Assembly: GCF_036373705.1 (NCBI RefSeq)
Contig: NC_089858.1
Coordinates: 14,689,249 to 14,753,248, forward strand
Source: Amia ocellicauda
Lineage: Eukaryota > Chordata > Actinopteri > Amiiformes > Amiidae
DNA length: 64,000 nt
Direction of reading: 5' to 3'
In this document: positions 51,568-63,800 of the stretch, piece after piece
Layout of the letters: each line of letters opens with the position of its first letter
How positions within the stretch are numbered: the stretch's first letter is position 1
The notes under the pieces: generated by a model
Database searches by the model: none
What the model was told of the DNA's origin: nothing
The model's input: the letters and a program-made list of their open reading frames with translations, nothing else
Program-made: the position numbers and the translations under genes

Positions 51568-54235
51568 TTTATTTCACAGAAAATCTCTTTCCAAAAAGCA
51601 AATTGCTATTAAGTACGGGTTTGAAATTTGTGATATTGTCTGATATTTCGTCAACATTGCTGAATGATGTATTCATTGTGATCGTATGTACGTTTACCGT
51701 TTCAAAGATCAGTGCTGTTTTGGAAATGGATGTATTGCGTTTTGATATAAATCAAGCGTGTCAAATGTCACGTTTTGGGGGGAAAAAAACAGTTTTAGCA
51801 TTGGGATTACAAGACATAACTCGTTTTAAACTGTGTATACTACGTGAAAAAGGTACCCTCTAAGAGTATATTCATAGCAAGAAGTTATGTGTGGAATTGG
51901 CTTAATTATCACGTTTTGCCACGAAGCTCTAATAGGGGTGTAACGATTCCATACATTTTCGATTTGTTTCAATTTTCGATTGTAGTTATTTTTCTTCACA
52001 CACTTGTCTCCAAATCAATCTTTGTGTCAGGAAATCAGGAAATAACTTATTATCAGGACAGGGCAGTGGCTTTGTGCAGGTGGGACTTTACACCTGCCTT
52101 GTCACCGGTCTCATCTGAGATTGCCTTGCTTGAGAAATCTGACAAACGTGACAGATGGGTTTGATCCCAAAAGTACCAAGAACACATCAGCATCAGAGCC
52201 TTTATAGCACAAGACAGTTTAACCAGCGGACTGTAAAATTAATCATGTAGCTCTGCGAATGACTAACAGAATTGTATTGTTATTATATTATACCTGTACA
52301 GTGTGTAATTTTATCTGGGACCTTTAATCATTCCAATAAGGCCTGTTGGATTATGTGCGCTTATTTTAATGTAATGTAGTTTCCCGTGAAATAGAACTGT
52401 CCTTACAGATCCTGACGGTTTGATTTATTTATTTATAACGTTTATATTTATTTACTGATTACATTCCCTTTCAATTGTTTCAGAGTCAGACTTCATTTAA
52501 AGGCCCCTTTCTTCAGGTTAAAGAAATACACCAAGTCATGTGTGCTTTTGGTGATTTGTCTTACTATTTTAATTCGATACTAAAGTTGTGTCCTTGTTTT
52601 TCAGTGTGCTGTCAAATCTGTCACTGTGTTCTGACCCTGGCCAGGAGGACACCCTGTCTTCTGGTTTGCATATCTGAGCACTCAGGTGACTAATACCCCA
52701 ATCACTAACTCTAACTCCAGCTTTGTGCTATACATATGTAACTATGTACAGTGATTCTGTCCCATTCCCATTAAGTTGCTTGTTCTTGTAAAACTGAAAT
52801 TATCTAAAAATATTGATGTTCATGGATCATGGAACCCGTTCCAACAGATCAAATCACACCGTTAAATCGATAGGTTTCTCGTCCCCAAATAAAATGGAAA
52901 AAAAAGACAGTTTTATATCGAGTGAGCGTCAAGAAACGCCGGTTGAATGGATTAATCTTTTTACGCGTATCGTGAGAAGCGATCCAACTTTAAAATGCGG
53001 TTTAAATGCTACCTTTTCAAGCAGATACTTCAAATACAATGTTGACGCAATAGTGTCAATTAGCAGAGTTAGTACGGAGCTGCGTACTTACCAAGTTCCC
53101 TGCAATTGACCCACAGTGTCTACCCTCTCAGTCCAATTGTTTTCAGTTCAAAATAATATGAATAACTAAAGAAGTCGCGTTAAATCAGTTAAGAAATACA
53201 TTATTAAATACATATCTCAGCCGGGGTAGGGGGATGAAACCAGCAGAAGGTTGCACAGTGGAGTGGAAGTAGATGATCAGACCGACAGAAGGAAATCCAC
53301 CGCACTGTACAGATGTATTGAAGCACTATAATGTAGACTGTATTTGGGTAATCCGGAGATGGGTGTGTTGTAAGTGTACCTGAGACGGACATGGCAGGAT
53401 GGAGGAACAGTGCTCGCTGCACGGGGGTGGGGACCTGCAGTCCAATGAAGGATCTCCCTTCAATACAAGCTCTCCAGCTCCCTTCTTGTGTTAACCAGCA
53501 CACATAGGTCAGGTGCACTGGGACTAAGATATACAGCAATTCATTTTGTTTGAACATTGTTGTTATTAAATATATATTAATCAGGATTTGGTTTTCTATT
53601 GGGAGGCATGCTAGGTACCAGCTGGCAATAAAATCTTTCCCAGCTACAGGATTGGATATGGTCCTGTGAACTGCAGTGCCTCCCTGGGCGTGACAGACAG
53701 CCTGCTGATTAGAGAGGGCAATACCGATTTTCACAAAGAGGTTTTGTCTTAAGCAGGTACTGTATAGACCTATTGTGTACCTACGAAACAAACGCTGGAG
53801 CATAAAGAGTAAGGGTTTGTCATAAATGTCATGCATTTTTATTTTTTATGATGCCTCCGTTTATGAGCCTGATTCTTATAATAATATATTGGTTGTTATT
53901 AATAATAGACTATAGATAAAAGGCAGTAAAATACACTGGTAATTCTAAAAAAAAAAAAAAAAAAAAACATGCTCGCTTTTATCGCTGCAGCAGGTGGAAG
54001 ATCACACACAGCTATTACATCTGTGAATCATGGCCAGTTCGTTTTGCACTAATAATAACATGAACCATTGTGCATGTTCCAAAACATGACGTGATGCACC
54101 CTCCAATAAATGCAACCACAATGTAAAAGCAATGTTAGTGTAGTGAAGTGGTACATTATTATTGAACCGATTATATTATAATGTTTAGGATAGTGGGGCC
54201 TGGGGATGCTACCAAAAAAGTCTAATCCACACTCC
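51568..54235. other. intergenic, no gene recognised
   Basis: No known exon. GGGGTGTAACGATT near 51937 resembles the terminal repeat of hAT-type MITEs, but no partner end was found. Several modest open frames occur (for example around 51501-51863, 52813-53109 and, on the minus strand, 53204-53836) without recognisable domains. A poly(A) tract lies near 53948-53967. Confidence 0.4.
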
Positions 54236-54444
54236 TAGAACTAATGTGTTAAATTTAACATATTCTGTGTTTGTTCAGGGACAACACAATTGTTAAAATT
54301 AACCAAAGCCCAACACAATAATCGGGGAAACCACATTATTGTGTTAAAAATACACATTATTGTAATTTGGTAAATTGTAATACAAAGTTGTGTTGTCCTT
54401 GAACAGATACAGAATGTGTTAGATTTAACACATTATTAGTTCTA
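54236..54444. mobile_element. TA-flanked MITE with about 55-bp terminal inverted repeats
   Basis: The left end TAGAACTAATGTGTTAAATT (54236 on, to 54289) returns in reverse complement at 54388-54444, with a few mismatches and a 3-base indel. Both ends sit at TA, the target preference of Tc1/mariner-type elements. The roughly 100-base interior has its own palindrome around AACACAATAAT / ATTATTGTGTT. There is no coding capacity. Confidence 0.85.
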
Positions 54445-54762
54445 AACGTGCACAGTTAAGAGTCAAGAGTGGCGGTTTTAGTACTTTGCTATTATACGTG
54501 TTCGCTAAATAATTATTTAAAATAAATTATCTATATAATTCATGTTTTAGTGTGTGACAGCAGGGAAACTGGTAACCCGTCTGCACGCAGCGCGGCACTG
54601 CTCAACGTGCGCCAATAAAAGATGCATCTGATTTATCTGTGCCTGCAGCCACGTACACCCGTCAGCTTCAGCAGCGCTTGTGTGCTTTTGTCGTGCCAAT
54701 TAAGTTTGAAATTAGACATTCTTGATCTCTCTCCTACACTGACTTTTTAAACGTAGGTCTGT

Positions 54763-55497
54763 CTCTGGGGTAGGGTTGGCCTCAGCAATGCTCAGGGTTT
54801 GCTGGCTCCCGCTCCGGAGTAGCGCCAGAGGTTCACCTCCAGCTCCAGCTCCAGGCTGGCTCTTGGGCTGATGGAGACCTCCTGCTCCAGCTCCGGCTGC
54901 TTTCATCCAGCTCCAGCTCTGGAACCACAAAAAACAGTGCAAACTAGGATGGGATCGTTATTTTTATTTTTATTGTTTTTTATTGTCTTGTTTTGCTATA
55001 CATCTAAGAATATAAAAGCCATATGAATATAGAAATCTGGTTTTTAAGCTTTTATTTACTTTTTTTTTTTAAACTTTTGTGTAAATAACTGTTAAACGAG
55101 TTTTTTGGAAAATGTCCGGTAATTTTAAGCACTGTAATCTATTGGCTATGTTGTTAAAAATCTGTTATAATCACTGTACGATTAGTCATCATACCCCCGT
55201 CCTCATCAAACCCCCAAGTTGGCGTTTTGGTTCCCCCCCCCCCCCACTTACTTATTTTGCAAGTGGTTCACAAGAGATGTGTCCTGTGATTATCTAATCA
55301 ATTGTTGAACTGAGTGAGAATGTACGGTGTCACAGAATTAAAATTAATGGAAAATAAAGTATTATGTACTAATAGCTGGTGTGAGAACTGATTACGGCTC
55401 CAGCAATGCCAGCTCCAGCTCCACTCTGGCTCCGGAGCACAACTAACAAAAACTGTCCAGGCTCTGGAGCCGGTGCACAGCCAGCCCTACTCTGGGG
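54763..55497. mobile_element. non-autonomous hAT-type element with 8-bp target duplication
   Basis: The body at 54771-55489 (719 bases) begins TAGGGTTGGC and ends GCCAGCCCTA, its inverted repeat with one mismatch. It is flanked on both sides by the perfect octamer CTCTGGGG (54763-54770 and 55490-55497). Eight-base duplications are diagnostic of the hAT superfamily. Both ends contain inverted CTCCAGCTCC-type subrepeats. No transposase frame is present. Confidence 0.88.
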
Positions 55498-57038
55498 CCC
55501 TAATCACCTGCCTTGGAGCATTGAGGGAGGTGTGTCAGCTGTGCCGTGAAAGGCATTGGGGGGTGGAGAACTGCAAAAGGTTGGGGGGCTCAATATGAGA
55601 CCCAAATCCATGGGGCAGCAGTGAGATCTGTCGCTTGTTTCCCTCACCTAGGTCTCCGGTCTCGGTCAGTCACTAACCTACAAATATGCAACAACAATTT
55701 TGTTCCCACAGTAAACTCTCTCTTAGCCCCATCCGCTATACATGCAGCACTATTTTATTAGGGTATTTCACACATAGACATGTATATATAATTACAGATC
55801 CTCTGATTGCACTACTCGTTGAACATGCAGCCTGCATTTTCCTGTGCTATGCTGGGTTATCATCCTGATACCCAGAGTAGTGGACAGGACTCTGGACTTC
55901 TACGTGAAGGATTCAGTTCCAGGTGGGCGACACTGTTGCTGTACCCTTATGCAGGATACTTTACCTAGATTGCTCCTGTAAAAACCCAGCTGTATAAATT
56001 GGTATCTGCAGAATGATGTGGTGTATTGTAAGGTGCCCTGGATTCTCCACACAATACACACCACACACACACACCTCCCCATGTCTTCACTGGCACCCTG
56101 GGCTTATCAGACAGGCTGTCACATCATTTCTCATGATGAAACTGAGATTTGAAGTTTAATTTCCTTTTGCACGCATGTCCAGGCTGCTGTGCCCTTTACC
56201 TGCCTCCACCAGAGAGACAGATTGAAAACTAGCCTGCTGCTTTGACTCCATCCCGAGAACTTTTTAATAAACCATTTTCTTGGCTGCACAGAGATTACAG
56301 TGGCCCAGGCCTCTCGCTACAGCACCACTACATACAGATGGGTCATTGGCAGACCTTCTCAAATGGAAGTGGCTCTATAGATGTCTTTCTCTTTCCACAC
56401 AGTTCAGGTGTGTGACCTCAATCACAGAGTGCAGATAACAAATGCCAAGACAACATTAAAAGTGACTGGAATATTTACATCTCTTGATATAGGCCTTCCC
56501 CGCGACCCTCACCAGGATAAGCGGTTTCGAAAATGGATGGATGGATTGTTACAGACCTACATAAATAATCCCAAACCGAGTATGTGAACTGGACACTCAT
56601 GCAGTCGACCCGTTAGTCTGCCTTACAGAGAACAAACTAACAAAACAAAAAACAAAAACAGAGCTAAAATAAAATAAATGCCAAACTATATAAAAGAAGG
56701 TATGATTCTACAGTAACATAAACCTTGTCTAAAACAATATATCTTCAACTCTCCACGCCTGCAATACGCGTTACTGCCACTTTAAGGAGTGCTGGTGAGA
56801 GGCATGTGTTAGAAAGCAGGCACCCGAGTACGCCTCTGAGTCAAGCAGTGGGTCTACCTCCTAACTCCCGGTCCTGGCGCCGCACAGGGCTCTGCGAGTA
56901 CCGGGCTGGAGCACAGTGCAGAGCGCATGGCGTGCAGGCAGGAGATGAGGAGAAAGCAGCTGTGATATGCGAAGTTCCTCTGCTTCTCCCTTTCAACTCA
57001 CACCGCAAGTGTTTTAACACTCTCTGCCAACTGCCAGC
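55498..57038. other. upstream region of galr1
   Basis: No exon is recognised. It includes the 3' tail of a SINE-like element (56493-56547). From about 56,870 to the start codon the sequence is less AT-rich and leads into a GC-rich first exon. No TATA box stands out. Confidence 0.45.
56493..56547 (+). mobile_element. 3' tail of SINE-like retroposon
   Basis: CGACCCTCACCAGGATAAGC, then GGTTTCGAAAATGGATGGATGG, match the 3' end of the element at 50,441. The body is missing, so it is a 5'-truncated copy. Confidence 0.7.
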
Positions 57039-60000
57039 ATGGACGGGGGCTCACTGTTCTCCAGCAACGATACCTACATCTGGGGCGACAGTGCGGGACA
57101 CCTGAACCACACCGGCGACAAGGACGGGGGCCCGGAGGTGGTGATAGTGCCCATCGTGTTCGGGGTCATTTTCCTCCTGGGCATCATCGGGAACACTCTG
57201 GTGATGATCGTGATCGGGAGGATCAAGTCCCGGCGCTCCAGGAGCATCACCAACACGTTCATCCTGAACCTCAGCATCGCGGACCTGTCCTTCCTGCTGT
57301 TCTGCGTGCCGTTCCAAGCCACCATCTACTCGCTGCCCGAGTGGATCTTCGGCGCCTTCCTGTGCAAATTCGTGCACTACTTCGTGATGGTCAGCATGCT
57401 GGTGAGCATCTTCACGCTGGTGGCGATGTCGGTGGACAGATACATCGCCGTGGTTCACTCCAAGCGCTCGCCCTGCATCCGAAACAAGAAGAACGCCTCG
57501 ATCGGTGTGGCAGTGATCTGGGTGCTCTCCTTCGTCTTCGCCATCCCGGTGGCACAACACCAGACCATCACCAGCCACCAGGAAGCCCCCAACAGCTCGT
57601 TCTGCTGGGAGGAGTGGGCTGACAGCGCCACCAAACACACGTATAAAGTGACTATTTTGATCATTGGGTACCTGCTGCCCCTGGTGTTAATCACATGCTG
57701 TTATGCAAAGGTAAGGAAAGAAAGTGAACCTTCTACCATTTGCATTGTCTGGGGGTTTGTTTCTGTTACTGGTTGTGGTGGGGAAAGGTGTGAAGCCGTG
57801 CTAGTGGGGGAGGCGAGGCGCACTGGTTGGCTTTACGCACGCCTGCCTGCCTGTCTCACTCGGACGGGCTTGCCGGAGAGCGCAGCGCACAGCCTGTGGG
57901 GGTGCCGACGCGCAGGCTGGGATTAGTGGTGTGTGCCGATTGTGTGCTTAAGAGCTTCTAATTTTCTTCCTGACTGAGTCGGAAATAGTGATCTAAAAAC
58001 AATAGTTTGAAGAGCCGCTGATACATTTGATCCTCGCCCACTAAAGACCTTTGGAGCCCCTGCAGTCTCATAAACCTTGATGAACACGTTGATTATTTTC
58101 ATTAAATTGCAGAACATAACCAAAGTGCAACCTGCCCCAGTGTGCGCAGTCCAGACGCACGGCAGTGTTCCATTTGTTTTGAAGATGCCAATTACGCATG
58201 ACCCAGGCGCGCACGGGCACTCATTAGGGCAATTATTAACCACCATTCAAGTAGCTCCTAAATTCCGTCATTGGTACTTTATAACCCACTGACATGTGTT
58301 GAGAATTAAGAGGCTGCCCTGTACTTGGCCTGCTATACAGATTTGTATATACCTTTTTGAATGTAGTCAGTGTAGTACCCGAGACCAATAATGCCTTGTT
58401 TCAATTTAATATTTTTTAGAATGCAACGTGCATATCCAACTCACTTGTGGCAGGATTAGTGCTCTTGTTTTAATGTTTGCATAGTTTGAAATGCATTAGT
58501 CTAAAGCCGGTAACTCATATTCACACGCGTGCCATCGACACTTTGGCTATTCCTGCAACACTCTGGCTTTCCCTTCCTTATCTGTCTTGTATTTAAACTT
58601 TGGATGTATGTATTCAACTGTATGATACATCCAGTTGTAGAAGGAATACTCACAGACTTTTTACACTTTGAATTACAGAAGCAGTTCAGCACATGCATAA
58701 CTATATAAATACATATATCTGTGCACAGCTATCAAGTCAGCAGGGGGGAAAACTATGACGTATTTCGTAGCCGCACTCACCGTCCGATTCAACTCCGAGT
58801 CAAGTTCAGATATGCTGCAGGGCTAGACGGACACTATTTGATTCCGGTTCGGTTCGGCTATTTCCCAATGCACACAAGGCATAAGACACCTGGAAACACA
58901 AGGTCATTGCACAGCGGCGACCTGCAATATTGTATTCACATTGAAATTAGCTTCAGCTGCACACCTTCCCCTTTGCGCTCTAGCCCTGCGTTCACGTCAT
59001 GTGGAAATTACGGTAGAAACCACATACACTCACCTAAAGGATTATTAGGAACACCTGTTCAATTTCTCATTAATGCAATTATCTAACCAACCAATCACAT
59101 GGCAGTTGCTTCAATGCATTTAGGGGTGTGGTCCTGGTCAAGACAATCTCCTGAACTCCAAACTGAATGTCTGAATGGGAAAGAAAGGTGATTTAAGCAA
59201 TTGTGAGCGTGGCATGGTTGTTGGTGCCAGACGGGCCGGTCTGAGTATTTCACAATCTGCTCAGTTACTGGGATTTTCACGCACAACCATTTCTAGGGTT
59301 TACAAAGAATGGTGTGAAAAGGGAAAAACATCCAGTATGCGGCAGTCCTGTGGGCGAAAATGCCTTGTTGATGCTAGAGGTCAGAGGAGAATGGGCCGAC
59401 TGATTCAAGCTGATAGAAGAGCAACTTTGACTGAAATAACCACTCGTTACAACCGAGGTATGCAGCAAAGCATTTGTGAAGCCACAATACGTACAACCTT
59501 GAGGCGGATGGGCTACAACAGCAGAAGACCACCATGCACCATGTCACAAAGGTCGAATCATTTCAAATTGGTTTCTTGAACATGACAATGAGTTCACTGT
59601 ACTAAACTGGCCCCCACAGTCACCAGATCTCAACCCAATAGAGCATCTTTGGGATGTGGTGCAACGGGAGCTTCGTGCCCTGGATGTGCATCCCACAAAT
59701 CTCCATCAACTGCAAGATGCTATCCTATCAATATGGGCCAACATTTCTAAAGAATGCTTTCAGCACCTTGTTGAATCAATGCCACGTAGAATTAAGGCAG
59801 TTCTGAAGGCGAAAGGGGGTCAAACACAGTATTAGTATGGTGTTCCTAATAATCCTTTAGGGGAGTGTACTTGGTCGGAGCAACAACCTGATAATGTTCA
59901 CGCCATGACCTCGAATGAACCCGTTCAGACGCCAAGATGGAGGTTTTCTACATATTGTGCTCCTAATAATTGTCTTCAGATTTTTCACAGCATACAAATA

Positions 60001-60680
60001 TACATACTACATTCAGATACACAGAAATACAGAAGGTATCAAGAACTTACCAAAATGTGTGGTTTTAATGTCATAACGTTAGTGGTATTGTGGTGGCTGA
60101 GTTATGGCTAGTGACAGCCATAGTGTAGTATTTATGAGATCTGGGGCTTTACCTAATCTTAATAATATTATATAGCACCATGTTTTCCTCTGACTGCAGG
60201 TGTGAAAAGGTCCAGGCCCTTCACAGACCCCCCTCTTCTTGCTTGCTCTCTCTCTCCCTCCTGGTTTTCAGTGTGTTCAGTAAGTGAAACAATCCAGTGA
60301 GTGATGTTTAATGCCACAGACTTGATGCCCTGATTGTTGGGCCAATTCTTGTCATGCACAGATTATACAGACCCGGAACTTCTGCTCAGTGCCGCAACCC
60401 AGAGTGGCCTGAGTGCTCGATGTTGCTTACGGTCATGCACAATGTCAGCACTGCAACACCAGTATTTTAATGGCACCAGGATGGATCATATTCACGTAGA
60501 CAGGCAATGATACAATAACTGGAGCTTCCACTGCATCCCCAGGGCCGGGATCAGCATTCCCACTCAATTAAAGGTTGTGTGATGAAATTATAAAAAAAAA
60601 TAATAATAATAATCTTCAGCTGTGCCATTCTTGAGAGGTAATGCTTCTGTATCTATTCCATTTTGAAACCTCTTGTTTGA

Positions 60681-60718
<38 letters not shown>

Positions 60719-60817
60719 ATTATTATTAACATTATTATTTTCTTCTTTTAGGTTTTGTACCACCTTCATAAAAAAGTGAAGAACATGTCCAAGAAATCTG
60801 AACGCTCAAAGAAGAAG
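57039..60817 (+). CDS. galr1: galanin receptor type 1 (exons 1 and 2; 3' part outside window)
   Basis: Exon 1 (57039-57710) encodes 224 residues from the start to the end of transmembrane segment 5 (YLLPLVLITCCYAK). Exon 2 (60752-60817) encodes 22 residues of the third intracellular loop starting VLYHLHKKVKNMSKKSE. Donor and acceptor sites are canonical and phase 0. Mammalian GALR1 is split at the same two points, and the exon 2 peptide is almost identical. Exon 3 (TM6, TM7 and tail) is not in the window. The receptor is a class A GPCR for galanin, coupling mainly to Gi. Visible features are N-glycosylation sites NDT and NHT in the N-terminus, GNTLV in TM1, LSIADL in TM2, Cys at the start of TM3 with its partner in FCWEEW, and DRY as SVDRYIAV. 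Intron 1 hosts an internally deleted Tc1 element. Which fish paralogue (galr1a or galr1b) is not settled; its neighbours suggest the GALR1-like/galr1b lineage. Confidence 0.93.
59025..59869 (+). mobile_element. internally deleted DD36E (Incomer-like) element in galr1 intron 1
   Basis: Both inverted ends and flanking TA dinucleotides (59025-59026 and 59868-59869) are present. The element is 841 bases, 383 fewer than the complete copy at 28,473. The missing part runs from just after the helix-turn-helix domain to the second catalytic Asp. The right tip has GGGGAGTG instead of GGTGAGTG. It lies in the same orientation as galr1. Confidence 0.95.
59175..59579 (+). pseudogene. truncated DD36E transposase, frameshifted by deletion
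   Basis: The ATG is intact and about 120 residues of the DNA-binding part follow, ending at the deletion after YNSRRP. The deletion is not a multiple of three, so only about 14 foreign residues follow before a stop. The C-terminal catalytic part (LNWPPQSPDLNPIEHLWD, about 59605 on) survives in another frame. The product would be a DNA-binding fragment with no catalytic triad. Confidence 0.85.
60685..60738. repeat. TTA microsatellite at intron-exon border of galr1
   Basis: A TTA run ends about 13 bases before the AG acceptor of exon 2 and is part of its polypyrimidine region. Confidence 0.9.
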
Positions 60818-63800
60818 GTAGGTCTGCGCGAAGCTCTCCCCAGTCCCTGCCAGCAGCCATGCAGTCATTTTAACTGCTCTCCTCTTAACCCCGTTTCCAA
60901 AGACAGAGCAAATGCAGTATAGTGGAGTATAGTACTGCCTCTTACCTAAATCCAGGGAGCCCTGGTCCTTGAGAGGTTGAAGGGTTTTCAGTTGTGTGTT
61001 TGACATAAACACAACCCTGTATAACTGATCAGAAGTAAATGATTCAGTCTTTCTAAATGTCCAATTTAAGGGTGAAATATAAAGCCTACTTACCTGGGCT
61101 CTTTAGTGCCGGGGGCTGCACCTCCCAGCCCAATCTTGGGCCTGGTTAGTTTTCACTTTGCTTGTGCCAGACAGGACATCCTTACAGTCGAGGTCTGAAG
61201 TACTGGGTTTACAGCACTGCAATGGTGCTCCCTGCACTGTGCTCTTATCAATGCAATTAAGAGACAGTGGTAATGAATTGGAAATTAATGTGAATGTTTA
61301 CTTCTAAGTCCCTCTCCTGGAAACATCAATATTCTGAAAGAAAATGTTATAAACACACACAGAAGCATGTGCATGTTTGAATGTGTATATGTATGTGTTT
61401 ATGTCTGAGTCTGGTCTCTGGATTGAAGGGTCATGGGTTCAATCCTATAACCAGAAGCATTTTAATGCGACGGCTCACAGATTATTTGTCAGATTCCTGG
61501 AGTCAAAGTTTCCTAATGTGTGGCAGCGTGGAGCATGCATTCAAATGGAGCTGAGCTGCCAGCTCTGTCGCCCCACAAAAGTGCTCCTCTACAGCACCAG
61601 AATCTGATTCAATAATCAACAGCATCAAAATGAAATTGGAAATCGCTTTACAAAAGTAGTATTTATTTTGACCCCAGGGCAGATATTCTGTATTGTTGCG
61701 TTTCCACCTTTAAATCTAATCTTAGCATTGAAAGGGCATTATAGACCCCACCTCCCCCAGGTTCCGCGGAACCAATTTCAGAACCTGGAATTAAGTCTGA
61801 ATGAGTTACATTTGCTTCTTTGCTGCTGGTACATCTGATAGGTGACTGTGTTGCCAATGACTACAGAGGCAGTGTGTTTACCTTGAAAATAAAGGCAGGG
61901 GATTTTACTAGACTGAGACCGCACACAACAGGAGATGGTAGGTGACCCTGGGCACAGTAAGACTGCTAATTTTGTGAGGCCTGTAATTTTAATAATGAGC
62001 AACATTGTCCGAAAATGTGCTTAATTTCACATCTTAATAAAAAGCTGTAATCAGTAGCCATAGCAACAAATTGCTGACCACAAGACTTAGATAGTGGACT
62101 GTCAATTAGTTAAGAGCTTTACTTCACAGCATAATATTAATGTAATTACTCTTCTTCTCATTAAGCCTCTGTATTTCACACGGTCCTTTTTCCTTCTGAG
62201 CAGGGGAGCTCACGCTAGATTTTCTGCACAGAGAGGAGACCACCTTGATCTGCTTAATGAAAACTCAGATTTGTTTAGTTCTTTAGTAATATTTACAGTG
62301 ATTTGTTTATATATATATATATCAAATACAAGTATAACAAAAGAGCTCTCCCAAAGAGTTGTATACAATTGAAAAAGATTTACATTTTATGCGTTGAAAA
62401 TGGCATCCTGTACTCCTGATTAAAGCTACTTCGCAATTTCTGACAACAGAAGTGTACACCTGACCTTTAATGGGTCTTTAATGAAAGTAAAAAATAAAAC
62501 AAAAGGAAGGAAATTAGTTTAAAACTGAAATACATATAAATATATAAATATAACCGACGTAAGGTCCACAGTGATTGTCTGGTATATTGCACAATTGTCT
62601 TGATTTCTCCACAGGAGGTTATGGCGTGGGGAATGCATGTTGTAAATGAATAGCAAGTCCATGTCAAGATGGTTTTGTCACACTTCTCAAAGACATTTTC
62701 ACACATGTTACCATCCAGAGTTAAATCCATCATACACATTGTAACCTGTTATTGTTGTGCTTCACAGCAGGCACACTTTGGTAGCCGAGGCCAGAGTTTA
62801 CAAAATAAATAACAAAGCAGAGGGAAGACACATGGAAAGATATATTAATTTCAATCGTTCAAAACTACAACATCGGGCAAGGTCTCGGGTAGTAACAGCA
62901 CAGCTCATATCCCGGGATCTGTACAAATCGAATTGCCATCTTGAGTGATTTTTTTCCTTATTAAGCTGCATCATCATCAATTCATCCAGAAAAACTAAAA
63001 GAACAAAGAAGAGCAGACAGAAATGTAACTGTCACAGGCCGAGGGGACTTCAGTGCCTTAAAGCTCAGGGAATGGAAAATGCACTTTAATCTTTCTTGTG
63101 CTTACCACTCTGGGAAATCAGTAAGAGGAGTAAATGAAGCTGGAAACAACAAAGAGCAGGAGTGTGCAGGGCTGGGGGGGCCTTCCACTGGCTCAGTGGC
63201 CTTGGAGATGCCATTATCCAGAGCTGCTTCCAAATACAATAGCATACACTGCATCACCAAAACGTCTGAAATCAAAGTACTAACTGCAAGAAATCACGAC
63301 AGGTCCAGAACTCACCGTGTAGCCTGCTCTTCTGAGCCACACAAGGAGTGTGCAGGGTCCTAATCCTCTATACAGTGCCCTGTGAAAGGTGGGCGCACAG
63401 GGGGCAGCCAGCTTCTCATTCCACCCGTGAAGAGGGGAAAATGTGCCTGTTGCTTAAAATGATGTTGTCTCTTCCTGGTCTAATCCTTCCCTTCCCATCC
63501 TCCTCACCCCACACAGTATAAAATAACACTCCAAGAGCAGTCTGCAAACAGGCCGCTGTCTTCAGAAACAGTGCCTGGCATCGTGGGTCCGCTGCAGGGT
63601 CGGGACTGTGAAGTACCGCGTCAGGGGGCTGCGGGGCAGTGGGGTGGCTCATTCAGTACTCATGGGCTGCACTCTCGGCTGCAGCAACAAATGTAAACGA
63701 ACCAAGTATAGCCTGTTCAGCAACAATGAAGTACCCCTTTAGTGCTTAAGAGTTGTTAAGTTGTTTTTGTTTCTAAAATCTCATCAAATCATTCACAGCC

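Noticed and set aside
53204-53836. A 210-codon open frame on the minus strand
   Set aside because: No recognisable domain, no signal peptide followed by a plausible fold, and no splice context or conserved neighbours. It is likely a chance frame or part of an old repeat.
57051-57638. A 195-codon antisense frame over galr1 exon 1
   Set aside because: It is the mirror of GC-rich coding sequence. The sense frame is an unmistakable GPCR.
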